Source: Phycisphaerae bacterium (GTDB lineage Bacteria; Planctomycetota; Phycisphaerae; UBA1845). From it: a stretch of DNA of 64,000 bases. The stretch covers positions 19,750-83,749 of the forward strand of contig JANQQK010000017.1 of NCBI GenBank assembly GCA_028289375.1. Reading direction: 5' to 3'. The notes beneath the pieces are model-generated. The model made no database searches. It was not told the origin of the DNA and was given only the letters and a program-made list of their open reading frames with translations. The first letter of the stretch is position 1. Every line of letters begins with the position of its first letter. Both the position numbers and the translations under genes were made by a program. This document shows, one piece after another, positions 17,409 to 27,263 of the stretch.

Positions 17409-18890
17409 TTAACTTGGTGGCGGATCGAACTGGCCGACCATCGACAGCTCAATCTCGACACCCTTCAGCTTGAAGTGCGGGATCATCTGCACCTCGGATT
17501 TGAACATGCCCGGCTTGCCGGGAACCGGCTCAGCGGTGACCTGAACCTCCTTCAGCGGGTACTTGGCTGCCAAGGTGTCATCCATCGTGCCCTGACGGCA
17601 ATACTGCTTCAGCCACTTGTTGATCTCGCCGGTCATCTTCTCGGCGTCCATCACGCGGCCCATATTCTCACGCCAAATCACCTTCAGATAGTGCGCAATA
17701 CGGCAGGAGATCATCAGGTACGGAAGCGACATGCCCAAACGAGCGCGGGTCTCGTCTTCCTTGCCCTCCGCCGTGTCCGGGAACTTGCCGACCCGCTTGG
17801 CGGATGGCGCATCGAAGAAGGCTGCATTGTCGCTGCCCTTTCGCATGACCAGCGGAATAAAGCCGAAGTTGCACAGATCGACGTCCATGTCCTCAGAGAT
17901 CAGCGTCTCAGTCGGAATCTTCGTCTGGTACTGACCGGTCGCTTCGTACTGGTGCAGTGGCAGATTCGGCACCGTGCCGCCACTGTTCGGACCGACGATC
18001 GCGTTGTACCAGCCGAAGTTGGCGAAGCTCTCGGTCATGCGTCCAGCCAGGGCGAACGAAGCGTTGCCCCACAGATAGCGGTCATGATTCTCCGTGCGGA
18101 CGTCTTCCTGGAACGTGAAGTCCTTCACATCCTGATCTTCAACCGTGTAGGGCTTGCGCAACAGGAATCGCGGCATCGCCAGACCGATGTAGCGAGAATC
18201 ATCCGAATCGCGGAATGCGTTCCATTTCGTGTACTGAGGCTGCTCGAAGATCTCGTACATCTCCGCCATCCGCGGCAGACCTTCAAACGACTCTTCCTTC
18301 TTGCCGAACATCTTCGAGCTGGCGCCACCGATGAACGGGCACTTGGACACAGCCGCCACTCGGGCGACCTCCGTCAGCAACTCGCAGTCCGGATTGGCGT
18401 TGGAGAACTCAAAGTTCGACACCATCAAGCCGTAAGGATTGCCGCCGAACGTATTGTACTGATCGCGGTAGACGGTCTTGAACAGACCCGATTTCTGCCA
18501 ATCCTTGCAATCCTCGAAGTCCTCAAGCAGGTCATCCTTCGTGCAGTTCAGCACTTCGATACGGATGTTCTGACGGAATTCCGTGTTGTCGACGAGGTAC
18601 CACAAACTCCGCCACGCCGACTCAAGTTTCTGGAACTGGTCGTTGTGCAGAATCTCGTTCACCTGCGAGCTGATCTGCTGATCGATCTCGGCAATGAAGT
18701 CGTCGACGACCTGCTTGTTGATCGTCACCTTGTTGAGATCCAGGCCCGACGCCTTCTGGACAATCCCGGCAATGCCCTTGCGATATAGATCGCGATAGTC
18801 GTTGTCGAGGTCGAGGCTGTCGATCAATGAGTCGACAGCGGACGCCTCGGAAGCGGCTGCCGGTTGTGCTTCCTGCGGTTGTTCTGCCAT
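17409..18890 (-). CDS. tssC: T6SS sheath large subunit TssC (VipB)
   Basis: About 493 residues. I chose the ATG at 18890 (MAEQPQEAQP) because AAGGAG lies ten bases upstream; an in-frame start seven codons earlier lacks such a site. Diagnostic pieces are LESAWRSLWYLVDNTEFRQN, a DQYNTFGGNPYGLMVSNFEF stretch, KWNAFRDSDDSRYIGLAMPR, and FIPLVMRKGSDNAAFFDAPS. Together with TssB it forms the contractile sheath around the Hcp tube. The first 30 residues are Ala/Glu-rich and low in complexity. The gene starts 80 bases after the tssB stop. Confidence 0.97.
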   Translation of the reverse strand: MAEQPQEAQPAAASEASAVDSLIDSLDLDNDYRDLYRKGIAGIVQKASGLDLNKVTINKQVVDDFIAEIDQQISSQVNEILHNDQFQKLESAWRSLWYLVDNTEFRQNIRIEVLNCTKDDLLEDFEDCKDWQKSGLFKTVYRDQYNTFGGNPYGLMVSNFEFSNANPDCELLTEVARVAAVSKCPFIGGASSKMFGKKEESFEGLPRMAEMYEIFEQPQYTKWNAFRDSDDSRYIGLAMPRFLLRKPYTVEDQDVKDFTFQEDVRTENHDRYLWGNASFALAGRMTESFANFGWYNAIVGPNSGGTVPNLPLHQYEATGQYQTKIPTETLISEDMDVDLCNFGFIPLVMRKGSDNAAFFDAPSAKRVGKFPDTAEGKEDETRARLGMSLPYLMISCRIAHYLKVIWRENMGRVMDAEKMTGEINKWLKQYCRQGTMDDTLAAKYPLKEVQVTAEPVPGKPGMFKSEVQMIPHFKLKGVEIELSMVGQFDPPPS

Positions 18891-18970
18891 GTCTTCTATC
18901 TCCTTAGACAACGCGATGCTCGCGTTGGTCCTGTTTGGTTCGCATCCACACCGACGCTGGCGGGGGCTTC

Positions 18971-19507
18971 CTACGCCTCAGCAGGCGGATCTCCACCGCC
19001 GCCCTCGGCAGCCTCGCCACCACCACCACCGCCGCCTTCAGCCTGAGCGATCATGGCCATGATCTGGTCCCGCACGGCAGGATCCTTGATGGCGTCCATC
19101 AGTTGCTTCTGAGCGCCCTTGTCCCCCATCTTGGGACGCAACGCCTTCATCGCATCGCGAAGCTCCAGCAGGTTCTTCAACTGCGGCACCTGCCGCGCGA
19201 TCGACTCAGGTCGGAAGTCCTTCAGCGTGCCAAACTTCAACGACACCGGCATCTCACCGGTACCGGCGATGCGATCATCCACACTCAGATCGAGCGACAA
19301 ATTGTGACTCTGCATCACCGAATCGAAGTTCGACTTGTTGATGTCCAAAGGCTCACGCTCCTCGATCGGACGCTTGTCATCCTTCAGCGTGTAGTCTCCC
19401 ATCACCAGCATGCGGAACGGCAACTCAGGCTCGGCTCCGCCGCGAAGCTTGTCCGAGATCGCGATGTTCACGCGCGACTCCCGTGCCTTTGATGCGCCTT
19501 TGGCCAT
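18971..19507 (-). CDS. tssB: T6SS sheath small subunit TssB (VipA)
   Basis: A 178-residue protein with AAGGAG upstream of its ATG at 19507. Family features: ESRVNIAISDKLRGG, ELPFRMLVMGDYTLKDD, and LKDFRPESIARQVPQLKNLL followed by LRDAMKALRP. TssB and TssC co-assemble into the sheath, and a TssB helix contributes to ClpV-driven recycling. The C-terminal ~30 residues form a Gly/Glu/Ala-rich low-complexity tail (GGGGGGEAAEGGGGDPPAEA), which is longer than in model systems. Confidence 0.97.
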   Translation of the reverse strand: MAKGASKARESRVNIAISDKLRGGAEPELPFRMLVMGDYTLKDDKRPIEEREPLDINKSNFDSVMQSHNLSLDLSVDDRIAGTGEMPVSLKFGTLKDFRPESIARQVPQLKNLLELRDAMKALRPKMGDKGAQKQLMDAIKDPAVRDQIMAMIAQAEGGGGGGGEAAEGGGGDPPAEA

Positions 19508-19538
19508 GATCTACTCCTTACCTCGTCTCAACACCTGA

Positions 19539-21131
19539 CTACTTGCCCGAAGGCTCAGCCGCGAGCGCGGCCAACGGATCCAACCGGCAAAGCCATGAAA
19601 ATGATTCTTCAACCTGACGCAAGCGCTCTGCGTCGGGATCCTTTTGGGCCGATGTCAGCCCTTTACGACAACGATACAGCGTCTGTGCGAGGTCCACAAC
19701 CAATTGAGGCTCCCACTCGCTGATGTTGTACTTCTCAACCTCGTTGTAACACTCTTCCAACAGCGGTGCAGCCAACTGCAAGCGCTGCGAATCGAAACAC
19801 AATCGGGCGATCTGCAGACGCCAAAGGAAACGGTCGCGACGCTGACTCACCGTCGCTAGACCTTCCTGCAATTCCTTCAACGCGTCCTTCAGCTTCCCGG
19901 ACCCGGCCAACTTTCTCGCTTTGTCAGATGCCTCAGTGAGTCGGCCGTTGCTCGCGCCCCCGCCGCCACCACCCTCGCCCCCCTTCGGCAGCACATCCGA
20001 CTCAAGCCACATCTTCGTTTCACCGCCACAAAGCGGCGTGCCGTTGGCAAATCGCAACTCGAACAGGCCGTCACCCAATCGCTGGCACAAGGCAGCCGTC
20101 TGGCCCATGACAGACTGACGAGCATTTTCGAATGCAGGTCCAAGCCCCTGCATGGCCGCACATACATAACGCTGCAGATCAAGCCACAACGGGTCGTTCG
20201 TCCGGAACGCTCCTTCAGCACCATTCAGAAGATGCTCGAACAAACCGTTTGACAACTGATGCGCCAGCGCATCGACCTTCGACGCCTCAGGATTCGGAAT
20301 ACTCGTCCTCGCCTGCTCCGACGCCGGCAGCGTGACCTTGGACCATTTCAACACACGCAAAAGACCATACGGCAGCGGGTCCTTCGGGTCTGCCTTTCGC
20401 ATGAAGCCCACCGCGTCAAGCACCGCCTTTCGAGCCGCACCCGTATCGGCAACCTCTCCGGCCGAAAACGTCCCCGCCGATGCAGCCGCAGGAGCAGCCG
20501 CCGGTGCGGCGGCAGCACTTCCCGCCGCGGGTGCGGGTGTTGGTGCAGCAGCTGCGGGTTCGGCGGCGGGCTTGGGACGACGCCCAGCCAACTCCTTGAT
20601 GCCCGACTTGAACTTCTTGAAGTCCGGACCGTCATCGGGCATCTTCTCAAGCAGCGCTGCCTCAAGCTCATCGATCCGCGTCACACACAAATCGATCGCA
20701 TCGAATTCATCGGGCTTGGGCTGATTCTCGCGGAACCATCCGCCCTCTGAAAAGCGATCCGTCAGCGTCTCGATTCGCGCCTTGCGACGCCTGGGACGCT
20801 GCGGAAAACAGCCATCCCAGAAGTTCCGGACCATTTCGGTCAGCAGACCGAGGGCCGCCGCAAGACCGCTGTAACCGTGTCGCTGAAACAGTGCATGTCC
20901 CAGCGCTGCAGCGACTTCAACGTCTTTCGATTTGGACCCCAGAAGGTTGCTCGCATCCTGTTCGAGCTTGTACCAATCGGGGTCCTCAGCTTCGATACGT
21001 CCAAGCTTGCCGAGTTCTGCCAGCGCATCGATGTATTGTTCGTCATCGGCCGCGTCGACGCCGCAGGCATCGGGACCGGAGATCGGATTCTTACCGAGAT
21101 CAAGTGTGGATGTTTCGTCAAACGCAGGCAT
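19539..21131 (-). CDS. tssA: T6SS cap/priming protein TssA
   Basis: A 530-residue TssA. The N-terminal ImpA-type domain is clear: PISGPDACGVDAADDEQYID, then DPDWYKLEQDASNLLGSKSK, and GLAAALGLLTEMVRNFWDGC. A long Ala/Pro-rich linker (about 200-250) leads to the second half, which carries the TssA C-terminal helical module (DPLPYGLLRVLKW, LFEHLLNGAEGAFRTNDPLW, LKELQEGLATVSQRRDRFLW). In known systems TssA binds the baseplate and the growing sheath tip and coordinates Hcp and sheath assembly. The gene ends 31 bases before tssB, so the two are very likely co-transcribed. Confidence 0.93.
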   Translation of the reverse strand: MPAFDETSTLDLGKNPISGPDACGVDAADDEQYIDALAELGKLGRIEAEDPDWYKLEQDASNLLGSKSKDVEVAAALGHALFQRHGYSGLAAALGLLTEMVRNFWDGCFPQRPRRRKARIETLTDRFSEGGWFRENQPKPDEFDAIDLCVTRIDELEAALLEKMPDDGPDFKKFKSGIKELAGRRPKPAAEPAAAAPTPAPAAGSAAAAPAAAPAAASAGTFSAGEVADTGAARKAVLDAVGFMRKADPKDPLPYGLLRVLKWSKVTLPASEQARTSIPNPEASKVDALAHQLSNGLFEHLLNGAEGAFRTNDPLWLDLQRYVCAAMQGLGPAFENARQSVMGQTAALCQRLGDGLFELRFANGTPLCGGETKMWLESDVLPKGGEGGGGGGASNGRLTEASDKARKLAGSGKLKDALKELQEGLATVSQRRDRFLWRLQIARLCFDSQRLQLAAPLLEECYNEVEKYNISEWEPQLVVDLAQTLYRCRKGLTSAQKDPDAERLRQVEESFSWLCRLDPLAALAAEPSGK

Positions 21132-21376
21132 GCGGTTCGCTGTGTGTCTACCTCAGTGTCCGTTCATCGGGCAACCAAGCCCGAACAAATTCCGGGCGAC
21201 ATTCCCGGCACAATTTCACGACGGAACGGCTGAAAAAGGGAGCACGCTGCCCAGCCCCCCAACCGGCAACCTGTCTCGCGCGAGACCCGAAACCCGCCCC
21301 CGATTCCGGCGAACGTGTCCATAAGGTTCTGGCTCGCAACCGTATACGTTCGATGGTAAAATTCTCATGACAAAAG

Positions 21377-22366
21377 TCAAGCTGAATTGTCGCTCCCAGC
21401 CACGAAATCGACCCAGCGCTCAGGCGTCGCAACATCCGCCGACGGCGCTTCATCCGTCGCACCGCCATCCACATCATCCACATACCCAAGCGTCTTGTGC
21501 GCCGGCGTCATCAGAAGAAAATCCTCTTCCAGCAGCGGACGCATCACGACGCCCAACCATCCGATCGCGTTGTCCCAGCCATTCGAAACAAAGAGCGAAA
21601 ACGCGCGTTTCTGCAACGACGCGCGCGAGCCAAGCCATCGCAGCCAACCCGCCACCTGTGTCGCCGATGCAAGCGAACCAGTCACCGGAAATCGCAGCGT
21701 CACATCAAACGCACCCGACGCAAGCGACCGAATGCTCTCACCACGCCGGGAGACCTGCCCCAGCCATGCCTGCTCTTCCTTCGTCTTCAACCCGTCCTGA
21801 ACACCCCCGAACCATGTCCGGAATGGCACTTCCCGCGCCTGTCGCAACCACGCATCATCACCGTCCGGCGATTCCAGCCACGACAAGTCAAGCTCGCGCT
21901 CTCCAAACGAATGCTCGAATTTGCCGGGCGAGTTTAAAAATCGCGACACGTCCCGACGCATTGCCAACAATCGCTCCAGCGTGGCCATCACACCGCCGAC
22001 CGTCCGATCCGTCGGGCCCGACAACGCAGCCGTCGGCAAACCAACGTAAAAACACATCGGGAACGGCCGACCCCGCATGTCCCCACCGAAATCCAGAATC
22101 GCCGCCAAAACCGTCATTTCCGATTCCGCCAGCCGCGCCGCACACACGCTTAAGGGGAGCAGACTGCGCGAACCACCCGCCTGATCAGCACGACCCTTGT
22201 AAATCTCAAAGCCCTTGAGGATCCAGTCGTTGAATTCGAGGCACCATTCATCATCGCCGGCAGACGTGTAGTAGTCCGGATAGGTCGGCAGCTTGCCAAA
22301 CCAGCGCACACGCCCGTCTACCTGCGATTCTGACGCCTTGGATTTGAAGATGTCGGTCCAACCCAT
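21377..22366 (-). CDS. tagF: TagF-domain T6SS accessory protein
   Basis: A 329-residue protein with an early WFGKLPTYPDYYTSAGDDEW, matching the 'yGKlP..gDFv' signature of TagF/ImpM. The segment LLPLSVCAARLAESEMTV and GRPFPMCFYVGLP also fit: the family conserves a 'vGR.fPl' stretch. TagF proteins are known as post-translational negative regulators of T6SS assembly in some species. No phosphatase domain is fused to it. It lies between tssM and tssA; the gap to tssA (~245 bases) has no gene that I can support. Confidence 0.88.
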   Translation of the reverse strand: MGWTDIFKSKASESQVDGRVRWFGKLPTYPDYYTSAGDDEWCLEFNDWILKGFEIYKGRADQAGGSRSLLPLSVCAARLAESEMTVLAAILDFGGDMRGRPFPMCFYVGLPTAALSGPTDRTVGGVMATLERLLAMRRDVSRFLNSPGKFEHSFGERELDLSWLESPDGDDAWLRQAREVPFRTWFGGVQDGLKTKEEQAWLGQVSRRGESIRSLASGAFDVTLRFPVTGSLASATQVAGWLRWLGSRASLQKRAFSLFVSNGWDNAIGWLGVVMRPLLEEDFLLMTPAHKTLGYVDDVDGGATDEAPSADVATPERWVDFVAGSDNSA

Positions 22367-22429
22367 CGATGCGTCACGCCCCTCTGATCAGCCTCTCCAA
22401 CCCATGCTCAAACCAAACCTCATGAACCG

Positions 22430-25400
22430 TCACCGACGACGACGGCCACCCGCATCCGTTGCCCGTTCGATCGGAAGAATCGGTTCCGGCATCGCACGCT
22501 CAAGCTTGAACACGAACATCTCGCCACGCACGTACTTGTCCTTCTCAAGACGCTGCACCAGATGTCCCTTGCCCTGAGCCTTCCACTCGGTTCGGAAGTC
22601 AGACTTGTGCACCGTCAACCACTGGTCGCCCTGCCGCTGCCCCTCCCGGAACAGATACGCGCAGAACGATAGCGGTGACACGTCGCCAAGGATCTTCGGA
22701 ATATCCGGATAACGCTCGCGCGTCCCCGGCACTTCCCAACCTTCCGAGAAGCGCACCTGAATCCGCCGACGTCCCGTATCGGTCGGCCAATCCCATACGG
22801 CGCGCTTGACCTGAACCTTCTCCTCAACGAGCGTGGCCACCCGAATCGGACCCATCGCCCCACTCGAACCGCTGGCACCCTCGAGACGCAACCCAAGATC
22901 CAAATCGACATATCGGTAATACTGCTGGGCGGTGTCATCCGGCCGATCCGCAACGTTCGGCGCGGTCAATGGGTCACCACCGGAGATGTCAACGTTCAAT
23001 GGCGTCGACGAAAGCGTGTCATCACTCAGACCGATGAACGCCCACCAGCGGTCACATTGTTCATAAAACCGCAAACGTCCAACGTGGTACTTCTCCTCCG
23101 GATCCATTTCCCCTTCAAGCGGCTTGAACACCTCGCGGGCAAAGCGGATCGTGCTCAAAAACTCCTTGAAGTCCTCAAAGTCCACCGTCGCCAGATCGTC
23201 ACCGTCAAGGTAAGGCCAACCCGCCGCCGACGTACTGCGGGGGAAAAGGTCGCTTTGCAGGTCGGCGAGAATGTTGGTCAATTCCTGACTGAGCAATTCC
23301 TGGGCACGCGTCTCGAACAGCACCATTTCATCGGTCAGCCGCTCATCGCCAAGCCCGAAATCCTGTCGCATCTTCTGCAGTTGACCCCACGGAATCGGCG
23401 TCAATCGCGGTGCCCGTGCATCACGCGCAAAGTCATCCGGCAGATTGCGGTTGTCCACCAACGCCTGCGTCAGTTCATTCCACGCACGCAGAAAATCATT
23501 GGCCAGCACATCCCACGGCGCCTCGGACCGATCATTCTCAGGCAACGTCAACGTGTTCGACACGAAGCGACTCGTCTTACGATCCCAGTCGCTGCGAATC
23601 GCCGAGTCGAGCCACGAACGGAAGTCCGCCCAATACGCCTCCTCAAAACTCGATGGCTGCCAGCGATCCAGCGGCTTCTCGTACCACCAATGCCAGAACG
23701 GAACCGCCGCCAGCAACTCACGCAGCGAGGAGGCGATTTCATTACCGATCTCCTGGCGATCCGCACCGCGACGGCCACCCTCCAGCGTCTCGACCAGCGA
23801 AACCCAATCCGTCGCCTCATCGCCCAGCTTGGCCAGTGAGCGAATCTCCTTGCCTTCGTATACGTCCGACCACGTGCGGATGTAATTCTTGAGATAATCC
23901 TCAATCGCCCCATCCACCAGATCGAGACAGCGATCATTCAGCGCGACGTCAGAATCCGCCTGATCGAAGTAGTAATCATCACGGAAGTCGGTCAGGTTGA
24001 ACTGCAATTCATCCCACTCATCCACGCGCGACACGAAAAAGTCCCGCGTCGCCGCTTCGGGCAAATAACCCCGCCCCTCAATAGCCGTCGCGCCGCTTCC
24101 CCGGCCCGTCTCCTTCCGCGAAGATTCCCGCGAACGATCCTCGCGTCGCGACGCACGATCACGGCGACTGCGACGCCCTCGGCGCTTCGATCGACGCGTA
24201 TCCTCTTCCGCAACATCGTCCGAATCCCGATCACGCACAGCCGGCTCGCCACAGGTGGGAAGCGGGTCGAGCAGGAACTGCGACGGTGTCGAGTTGCACC
24301 AGTCGTCGATCAACTCGGCAAAGCCCCACGAACCCGCGCCATCCAGACTGCTCTCAATGGCCAATAGCACCGCTGTTCCATCCCGGCGCTGCACCATCTC
24401 GCGATGCACGCCGTTCAGCGTTCCGAGTTTGTCCGCTTCCCAGAACGCGTGCAGGCCCGTCATCGATTCGTTTGGTTCGTCCCCCGCGTCGAGCGCATCC
24501 ATCACCTGCACCATGCGGTCGTTCCACTCACGCGGCGTCTTCAACTTCGCCGTCTTGGCCGGATCAAGCCCGGACATCTCGTCATGCAGCCTCGTGATCA
24601 TCTCGCGAATCGTCTTCGCATCTGCCGTCAATGCGATGCGATCATTGGCCGTCCCCTTGCCTGACTCGAGCACGATCATGTGGTCATACGCGCCATAAAC
24701 CTCTTTGATGTGCCGCTGATAATCGTCGTAGAAACCTGGATAGAATTCCGCCTCCGTGAGCTTCGCGTCGGTCAGGCTCCGCCACAGGACCTGGTCCAAC
24801 CCCGGAACACCACGCGCCGGATCACCCTTGCCTATCGCGTCGATCGCGCTCACCAGCACCGGATCCGGCTCCGCCTCACACGCCACGTACGCGTCCTTCA
24901 ACGACTGCTGATAATCCAGCCACGCCTGACGCTGCGCGATGATCGCCTCAGCCAACGGCTTGATCGTGACGAACGCAGCCTCACCCCGCGGACCGCGCCA
25001 TTCACAACCCGCCAGCGCACCGTCGAATCCGGCATACTCCTCCGAGAAGATCTTTCGAAAATCGTCAAGCCCCTCCAGCGTCTCCGGCGGTGCTTCCGCC
25101 TCGGCGAGCATCTGCTGGTAGTGTTCTCCCGCCTTGGCACACTGACTCTGAATGCGCATCCACTCGCGAATCGTCTCATCGGCGTGTGCATCGTTCAGCG
25201 TCGCATAGCGAATCAGGATCTTGTTCCGCGCGTGACGCAACGCCGTCTGGATCGTCTCAGCCGCTTCATCTTCAGTTTGGCCCAACCATTTGGCCGGATT
25301 CCGGGCAAATGTGTCATCATCGCGAATGCGCGAGAAATACTGCCGTGTCAGATCATCGAACGACCCGTGTGCCGTGGCCGATTCCGGCGATGTCAGCACC

Positions 25401-27211
25401 CCATGCATCGCATCGAAACTTTCCACGTTCACCGGCTCGGGCGCGCGTTCCGCATCCCGACAACCATACCAGCGAATGTACGACACCAGCGACGCCAGGT
25501 AAGCATCGGCATCAACGCCCGTCGAATTCGGTGCCGTCCCCTTGATGTCGCCGGAACGGAGCACGTCCTCCACTTCACCCACGGTACGCTTCAAGACACC
25601 CTCTTCGAACAGACCAAGCTGAACGCGCGTCAAGTCGCGGATCGGCCTGCTTGCCCCGATCCCCGTCGACAGCACCATGACCGGCAAAGACCGCTCCTTC
25701 AGCGTCTTCACATCATCATTCAACATCGAAACGGTCTTCATCGCCGCGCCAGCATCCGTCACATTCGCGCGAGCCGCCACTGCGTTCTCCGTCGGGTCGA
25801 CGATCAACTCCCCGACCTGTCCCGCACTCCAGATGAATGCGGCAATCAGAAGCACCGTCGTCACAGCCGTCCCGATCATCAGCAGCTTGCCGAGCTTCTT
25901 GCTGCGAACCGCCTGCTCCTCATTGCGGAATACAAGCCCATGCTCGGGAATCACTTTCTCGATCAGAACATCGCGAATGAAGAACGGCCGCTTGTTCGGA
26001 TACATATCAAGCGGTGCAAACTGCTCGGCCGCCTGCTCGCCGAGACGCTCGGTCAGGTGCTTGAGAATCAGCGCCCCCTCCTGCGTCGCACTTGTGAAGT
26101 AGACCCCGCGGAACAGCAGGTTCTTGATCGCCCGCGGATTCTTGATCATCGGGAACAGCGTGCGGACGTAAATCTTCAGCGGCTCAAGCAGGCCGCGAAA
26201 CTCCTCCGCAAACGAATACGCCAACCCAAGACGATCCTCTTCCTCGTCATCCATCAGCCGGCGCATGCGCAACTCATGCAACCGCCCATACAGATCATCG
26301 AAATCCTGGGCGAACAATTCGGGATCGTACAACTGGTTGAATTCACCCGGCTTGGACCATCCCACGATCTGGTTTTTGACCGTGATGTCACGTTCCGCCC
26401 GATCAAACAACTCCATAAAGCCGAGAATCTTGTCGCACTTGGTAATCACCAGGTAGGTCGCAAACGTCACGCCCAGCTTGCCCTGCAGATCCCGCAAGCG
26501 CTCCAGCGTCGTGTTCGCATCGGCTTCGATCTTTTCCGGCGCATCCTGCAGAAGGTGATCCGCAGACACGCACACGACAGCGCCGTTGATCGGGAACCCC
26601 TTACGCCCCTTCTTGACCGTATCAAGAAACGACTCCCACTCGCGGAAATCCGCATCATCCCGCGGATTGCACAACCGCCCCGCCATGTCGATGAAAATCG
26701 CGTCTTCGGTGAACCACCAGTTGTAATTCAGCGTGCCGAGCTGATAGCCTTCCGGCTTGCCCGTCGAGAATTGCAGCCCCCCCTCGTTGATCAGCTTCGT
26801 CTTCCCACACCCCGAATCCCCGATCACGATGTACCACGGCAGGTCGTAAATATCGACGCCGTAGTTCTTCTTCATATCCCGAATCGCCGCGAAGAACTTG
26901 TCGTTGTTTGCCTTCGCAGCCGCACGCACGTCCATCGACATCGGACCGGTCGCCGACTCGCTGCTCAACTCGTCGGCCATCTTCTGCGCGCGCTTCTTCG
27001 ACCCGCGTAGGAACAACTTGCTGATCAGAAAACCGATCAACGCGATGGCCACGATCGCGACCGCGATGTACAGGATCAGCATCATCGGCGAGATGCCCAA
27101 AACCCGCCGCAACGCGTAGAACGCTCCGAACGGAGTTCCAAGACCCGCCATCGCAATGACGATCTTCATCTCCTTCGGAAGGTCCTTGTATGCTTTCATC
27201 ACTTTCTTCAT
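22430..27211 (-). CDS. tssM: T6SS inner-membrane protein TssM (IcmF)
   Basis: A 1593-residue TssM. Two N-terminal membrane segments lie near residues 15-35 and 43-66, a cytoplasmic NTPase-like domain holds an intact Walker A GDSGCGKT (131-138), and a third membrane segment lies at ~443-463. The rest is the large periplasmic region that in known systems contacts TssJ. It spans the membrane with TssL and anchors the baseplate. An unusual feature is an Arg/Ser/Asp/Glu-rich low-complexity insertion at about residues 990-1045 (24075-24243), inside the predicted periplasmic part. The length exceeds the usual ~1100-1300 residues. The gene follows tssL after about 50 bases. Confidence 0.96.
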   Translation of the reverse strand: MKKVMKAYKDLPKEMKIVIAMAGLGTPFGAFYALRRVLGISPMMLILYIAVAIVAIALIGFLISKLFLRGSKKRAQKMADELSSESATGPMSMDVRAAAKANNDKFFAAIRDMKKNYGVDIYDLPWYIVIGDSGCGKTKLINEGGLQFSTGKPEGYQLGTLNYNWWFTEDAIFIDMAGRLCNPRDDADFREWESFLDTVKKGRKGFPINGAVVCVSADHLLQDAPEKIEADANTTLERLRDLQGKLGVTFATYLVITKCDKILGFMELFDRAERDITVKNQIVGWSKPGEFNQLYDPELFAQDFDDLYGRLHELRMRRLMDDEEEDRLGLAYSFAEEFRGLLEPLKIYVRTLFPMIKNPRAIKNLLFRGVYFTSATQEGALILKHLTERLGEQAAEQFAPLDMYPNKRPFFIRDVLIEKVIPEHGLVFRNEEQAVRSKKLGKLLMIGTAVTTVLLIAAFIWSAGQVGELIVDPTENAVAARANVTDAGAAMKTVSMLNDDVKTLKERSLPVMVLSTGIGASRPIRDLTRVQLGLFEEGVLKRTVGEVEDVLRSGDIKGTAPNSTGVDADAYLASLVSYIRWYGCRDAERAPEPVNVESFDAMHGVLTSPESATAHGSFDDLTRQYFSRIRDDDTFARNPAKWLGQTEDEAAETIQTALRHARNKILIRYATLNDAHADETIREWMRIQSQCAKAGEHYQQMLAEAEAPPETLEGLDDFRKIFSEEYAGFDGALAGCEWRGPRGEAAFVTIKPLAEAIIAQRQAWLDYQQSLKDAYVACEAEPDPVLVSAIDAIGKGDPARGVPGLDQVLWRSLTDAKLTEAEFYPGFYDDYQRHIKEVYGAYDHMIVLESGKGTANDRIALTADAKTIREMITRLHDEMSGLDPAKTAKLKTPREWNDRMVQVMDALDAGDEPNESMTGLHAFWEADKLGTLNGVHREMVQRRDGTAVLLAIESSLDGAGSWGFAELIDDWCNSTPSQFLLDPLPTCGEPAVRDRDSDDVAEEDTRRSKRRGRRSRRDRASRREDRSRESSRKETGRGSGATAIEGRGYLPEAATRDFFVSRVDEWDELQFNLTDFRDDYYFDQADSDVALNDRCLDLVDGAIEDYLKNYIRTWSDVYEGKEIRSLAKLGDEATDWVSLVETLEGGRRGADRQEIGNEIASSLRELLAAVPFWHWWYEKPLDRWQPSSFEEAYWADFRSWLDSAIRSDWDRKTSRFVSNTLTLPENDRSEAPWDVLANDFLRAWNELTQALVDNRNLPDDFARDARAPRLTPIPWGQLQKMRQDFGLGDERLTDEMVLFETRAQELLSQELTNILADLQSDLFPRSTSAAGWPYLDGDDLATVDFEDFKEFLSTIRFAREVFKPLEGEMDPEEKYHVGRLRFYEQCDRWWAFIGLSDDTLSSTPLNVDISGGDPLTAPNVADRPDDTAQQYYRYVDLDLGLRLEGASGSSGAMGPIRVATLVEEKVQVKRAVWDWPTDTGRRRIQVRFSEGWEVPGTRERYPDIPKILGDVSPLSFCAYLFREGQRQGDQWLTVHKSDFRTEWKAQGKGHLVQRLEKDKYVRGEMFVFKLERAMPEPILPIERATDAGGRRRR

Positions 27212-27263
27212 GTCAGATCAACCCCGAAGATTCGCGTCGCCTCGGTCCCAAAATCGCAACACC

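Noticed and set aside
24680..27010. A 776-codon open frame on the plus strand opposite tssM
   Set aside because: It lies entirely antisense to tssM, whose frame has clear family motifs; long antisense frames are expected in GC-rich DNA with codon bias, and the translated product is Arg/His-rich with no family features.
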